Source: Anaerolineae bacterium (GTDB taxonomy: Bacteria; Chloroflexota; Anaerolineae; Aggregatilineales; Ch27). Taken from it: a DNA stretch of 64,000 nucleotides. The notes beneath the pieces are model-generated. The model was not told the DNA's origin and searched no databases. It worked only from the letters and a program-made list of their open reading frames with translations. Position numbers and translations under genes: made by a program. The stretch lies in contig JABLXG010000004.1 in assembly GCA_013178165.1 (NCBI GenBank), positions 1-64,000 of the forward strand, given 5' to 3'. Shown one piece after another: positions 61,301 through 64,000 of the stretch; within the stretch, counting starts at the first letter, position 1, and the number at the start of each line of letters is the position of its first letter.

Positions 61301-64000
61301 CGCCAACGCGACGCACTTCCGGGAACAGATCAGCCGCAACCAGCTGCTCAGCCGACGCGTGGAACAACTTAACCAGGTGTTCGAACTAGGCCAGGTCATT
61401 CGCGCCGGACGCGACGTGGATGCGTTGCTGGAAGCGGTTGCTCATGCTGTGCAGTCAGCAGCGGGTTACGCGGTCGTGCTGATCAGCCTGTACGATGAAA
61501 CAGTCGATGGCTTCCGCCGCACCGCCCAGGCAGGCATTCCGCTGGCAACTTTTGAAGCGATGCGGGGGGTGGTGCTGCGCCGGTCGCGGATCGAGGGCCT
61601 GCTGCAGGAGAAGTTCCGCATCAGCCACTCGTATTTCTTCCCGGCGGAGCGGGCTGCCGAATGGCGTCCATTCCTGACGGATGAAGAGATCATCTACCAC
61701 CGCGAGTACGTGCGGGATGAGCAGGTCAGCGCCCTGTGGCAGCCGGATGACGCGCTGGTGGTGCCGCTGCGGGATACACGCGGCGGGTTGCTGGGTATCA
61801 TGACTGTTGACGCGCCGCTGGATGGCCGCCGCCCAACCGCTGCCACGCTGGAGCCGCTGGAGATCTTCGCCCAGCAGGCAGCGATCGGCGTGGAGAACGC
61901 CCGCCTGCTGGAGGTGATCCAGCGGGAGGCGCAGACTGCCCGCCGCGACCGCGATCTGATGGAGCGCCTGTACGCCGTTTCCACCCAGATTCAGCAGGCC
62001 CTGGACGTGCCCTCCCGGTTGCAGGTAGTGGCCCAGGGTATCCAGAACGCCGGGTGGCGGCATGTGTCGATCACCCTGCGCGACGCCAACCTGGACCCGA
62101 CCACGCTGATCGCCGTAGGCTATACCGAGGCGGAACTGGATGTGCTGCAGGCGAGCCTGGAAAGCGGTCGCCAGCTCCGTGCCTGGCTGGATGATCCCCT
62201 GTTCTACGAGACCCGGGTCGGGGCTGCCTTCTACCTGCGTCATGACGCGCCGTGGGTGATTCAGAACCTGCGCGGCGGTCAGCTACCCGACCCCGCCGAG
62301 GCTGTCCCCGCCGGACGCTGGCATCCCGCCGATCGGATTCTGTTGCCAATTTACGGGGCGGAGAACCGGCTGATCGGCCTGATCGGCATGGCTGACCCGA
62401 CGGATGGCCGGGCGCCGACTGAGGACAGTCTGCGGCCGATTCAGTTATTTGCCAGCCAGGCTGCCAGCGCCATCGAACTGACCCGGCTGTACCAGGAGAC
62501 CAGCCGCGCCGCCGAACAGGAAGCGCTGTTCAACCAGATGATGCAGGCTGTGACCGGCACGCTGGATGTTGAGCAGATCATTCAGGCAGTGGCTGAAGGG
62601 TTGCAGCACTTCCTGCTTTTCACTCATATGAGCGTGGCCCTCTATAACGCCGCCGACGACCGGTTTGACCTGCTGGAGGCCAGCTTTGTCGCGGTGGATC
62701 GCGTCGAGGTGCGGCCCGGCGGTTCCCTGCCGGCAGCCGGGACGGCGCTGGCTGCCGTGCGGGAGGCCAACCGCGGGCAGGTGCGCTTTGCTCCGGCCAG
62801 CCTGGAGCCATCTCTGGAGCCGGATGTCCGTCAGTGGTGGGAAGGCGGAGAGCGTTCGACGATGCTGATCCCGATGCCGGCTGGCGGCGATGTGATCGGC
62901 GTCCTGCATCTGGGTAGCGAGAGCCAGCGTGCTTTTGGTTTTGACGAAGCTACGCTGGCGCTGGTCCAGCGCATGACCAACCTGGCCTCGGTGACCATCG
63001 CCAACGCCCGACTTTACCAGCGGACGGTTGAACGCGAGCAATTCTCGGCGGCGCTTGTCCGGCTGGGCAACGAACTGAACGCCACCCTCGATCTTTCCAC
63101 CATCCTGGCCAGCATCTGCCAGGAGAGCCTGGCCATCCTGGAGGTGGACGGGGCGTATATCTGGCAGGCCGAGCGCGATGAACTGGTGGGTATTGCCGGG
63201 GTAGGGCCAGCCAGTGATCGCTTTGTAGGCCTGCGTATTCCCCAGACCGACGACCGGCTGCTGGCGTCGCGCGTCTTTGCCACGCGGGAGCCGCTGTCGG
63301 TCAACCGCTTTGCGGAGCAGGACGCGGTGCAAATTGCCCTGGCGGAAGCGGTCACGGCCAGGGCGGTGATGGGCGTGCCATTGCTGCGGGAGGGACACGC
63401 CCTGGGCGTGCTGGTTGTCGCCCGCACTGCCTCTGACCGGCCGTTTACCGCTGACAGCCTGGAACGGGCGGCAATCTTTGCCACGCAGGCTTCGATTGCC
63501 GTGCAGAACGCCCGCCTGTACCAGGACATGCGCGACCTGCAGGGCTATACCAGCGCGATCATTGAGTCCATCCAGCAGGGCATTGCCGTGCTGGATCGTG
63601 AGGGACGGATCACGCTGTTCAACTCCGCCATGCGCCGCGCCTACGGCTGGGGGCCAGAGGCGACGGGCCAGCTGCTTTCCGCTTACCGTCCGGAAGTAGC
63701 CGCTCTGTTGGCAGAGGATATGGGCGCTGTCCTGGCGGAGGGTGAGCCGCGCCTGGTGTACAACGCCCCGGCTCACACGGTCAGCGGGCAGGCGGTCATC
63801 CAGAACCTCTACCTGTACCCGCTGCAACAGGGATCGGAAGTTGCCGGGCTGGTGCTGCTCGTGGATGACGTCACCGAGCGCGCCCAGCTTGAAGCTGACC
63901 TGGAACGCCGGGCGGAGCAGCTGGCCGCCCTGACCGATATCTCCAGCCGGCTGACGGCCACGCTGGAGCCGGACGACGTGATCCAGCTGGTGCTGGAGCA
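58395..64000 (+). CDS. Giant membrane-anchored multi-GAF sensor (C-terminus outside window)
   Basis: The open frame continues without a stop to the window edge (1868 codons visible). It starts with one membrane segment (about 3-20) and a PAS-like region (about 40-135). Nine GAF domains follow, beginning near residues 144, 309, 482, 657, 823, 988, 1188, 1376 and 1550; then a PAS domain (about 1722-1840), and a tenth GAF starts at about 1843. The kinase module, if any, would lie beyond 64000. The gene is in line with the operon from 50496. A start ATG at 58395 lacks a strong Shine-Dalgarno. Confidence 0.85.
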   Translation, partial: MNLALVFIIAGLVLLAGVYVALRYRPQTDPPASGPPVPVSLASTTDAILLASGYGRIAFANRHAREWFSLDDSEPDLELLATQVRPADAFRDLFATEGRAMLQVGQRRVEAASYALPAETGRYQVVILRDTASARTVYGPDTARALTTLGEIGQRIGDGAPLPDTLNAILAALRRAIPFDAGQVLIASAEGQSLRSLAAVGERAILQALERQAREGQGNSGWIMTYREPLLVEHAPDAGVGHEAPLFESYIGAPLRIGGQLIGVLQVVKAEPEAFDFDDLSLLSAAADQTAAAIDRAWLLDEKIARARELAGLQAIIQAAAGATDREALFAALTRQVAEAMDVELCGIFVYDPVSARLVPAPPFYGVPEAAVAAARYSLAEGTLTRRAWLRDEGWYANDLREGGLIDSLGWHDHAAAMGLRTLALMPLLVGRRRVGLILLGNRRGGQLFGPAELQRLRLFAAQTAVIVEAAALAERDRRRHRELGALQSFSLAVGRAGEAEAVFRAAAEQITALLGAEMGGVLLLDDRASVLVAHPTFYGVDPALIESVHLPVPAGSKLASLWVAEGWLCNDLSQDPVAQEAGLEQLADWVGMRQVLLAPLIVNGRPIGALLVSNKRDGSSFTPDDARLANIFAAQVAVIQANSRLQAEAQAQATEARVLGELAELLVSPASLDALVGETLAAVARLFDSPIALVDLWDEIGGALRVQPEHVRGAALGQPLLLPGATPFEQPFLSNDLLREGPLPIAYRPLIEQLGLRKALVAPLRSGRQTLGDLVVANRRRADYSPAELRTLTLIAAQLSAAVERQRLTAMTDQALQARLAELEALGRVSNALGLSVELEHILQVIRQEVIRVTGAECTILMLAPQEDWADLDQPEIMRRHGAEDRLTEIVPVEHMALESGEVVRIPDYAAVALVPAPAGAASALVVPVHYTGRVVGTIHVFAGVPDAFDARTEDFLTALALKASTAYANATHFREQISRNQLLSRRVEQLNQVFELGQVIRAGRDVDALLEAVAHAVQSAAGYAVVLISLYDETVDGFRRTAQAGIPLATFEAMRGVVLRRSRIEGLLQEKFRISHSYFFPAERAAEWRPFLTDEEIIYHREYVRDEQVSALWQPDDALVVPLRDTRGGLLGIMTVDAPLDGRRPTAATLEPLEIFAQQAAIGVENARLLEVIQREAQTARRDRDLMERLYAVSTQIQQALDVPSRLQVVAQGIQNAGWRHVSITLRDANLDPTTLIAVGYTEAELDVLQASLESGRQLRAWLDDPLFYETRVGAAFYLRHDAPWVIQNLRGGQLPDPAEAVPAGRWHPADRILLPIYGAENRLIGLIGMADPTDGRAPTEDSLRPIQLFASQAASAIELTRLYQETSRAAEQEALFNQMMQAVTGTLDVEQIIQAVAEGLQHFLLFTHMSVALYNAADDRFDLLEASFVAVDRVEVRPGGSLPAAGTALAAVREANRGQVRFAPASLEPSLEPDVRQWWEGGERSTMLIPMPAGGDVIGVLHLGSESQRAFGFDEATLALVQRMTNLASVTIANARLYQRTVEREQFSAALVRLGNELNATLDLSTILASICQESLAILEVDGAYIWQAERDELVGIAGVGPASDRFVGLRIPQTDDRLLASRVFATREPLSVNRFAEQDAVQIALAEAVTARAVMGVPLLREGHALGVLVVARTASDRPFTADSLERAAIFATQASIAVQNARLYQDMRDLQGYTSAIIESIQQGIAVLDREGRITLFNSAMRRAYGWGPEATGQLLSAYRPEVAALLAEDMGAVLAEGEPRLVYNAPAHTVSGQAVIQNLYLYPLQQGSEVAGLVLLVDDVTERAQLEADLERRAEQLAALTDISSRLTATLEPDDVIQLVLE

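Overview
The window is 64 kb of GC-rich bacterial chromosome. Gene content points to Chloroflexota, probably Anaerolineae-like: large GAF-domain histidine-kinase-type sensors, V4R-domain proteins, DUF4388 plus small-GTPase pairs, Ser/Thr kinases fused to TPRs, and secreted proteins with proline/threonine-rich linkers such as 'TPTPSPT'. This assignment is inferred from family composition, since no species marker is complete here. Two insertion sequences are present. I see no CRISPR array and no prophage.

Layout. 1-98 is the 3' part of a 5S rRNA. 274-5009 (+) holds a lipoprotein, a URO-D-family protein, a ring-cleaving dioxygenase/hydrolase pair resembling MhqO/MhqD, and a phosphoglycerate mutase. 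5006-10638 (-) holds a patatin, a V4R protein, an EamA transporter, a NifU-like protein, ornithine aminotransferase and a lipase. 10653-18177 (-) is a tight signalling operon: Clp unfoldase, Ser/Thr kinase with 22 TPRs, FHA protein, receiver-like protein and a small pyrophosphatase. 18344-26162 has a GAF/PAS histidine kinase, two ATPases, a secreted PPC/discoidin-type protein and two tandem paralogous membrane proteins. 26230-27640 is an ISKra4-type element sitting in the loop of a terminator hairpin. 27688-32148 (-) is a MarR-controlled heterodimeric ABC exporter. 32484-41038 (-) has a TIR-like/TPR protein, a di-heme beta-propeller protein overlapping a 1284-residue secreted protein, and a LysM protein. 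41230-44673 has a phosphoesterase, a membrane protein, three tRNAs and a CheY-like regulator. 44771-44937 (-) looks like an independent small RNA with its own promoter and terminator. 44986-50192 (-) has a NYN-domain protein, an M23 peptidase fused to a glycosidase-like barrel, a USP-USP-DUF389 protein, and a SRAP protein behind a GAAC-N4-GTTC SOS-type box.

50402-64000 (+) is the most interesting region. A consensus promoter precedes eight co-directional genes: DUF4388, MglA/Rab-like GTPase, alpha/beta hydrolase, V4R sensor, left-handed beta-helix protein, a relative of cyanobacterial acyl-ACP reductase (retaining the active-site cysteine and NADP motif), a receiver plus degenerate GGDEF protein, and a membrane-anchored sensor with nine GAF domains that runs off the window. 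The receiver-GGDEF gene is cleanly split by an ISAs1-family element with perfect 8-bp target duplications. The set looks like a signal-controlled fatty-aldehyde or acyl-lipid module, and that function is inference.
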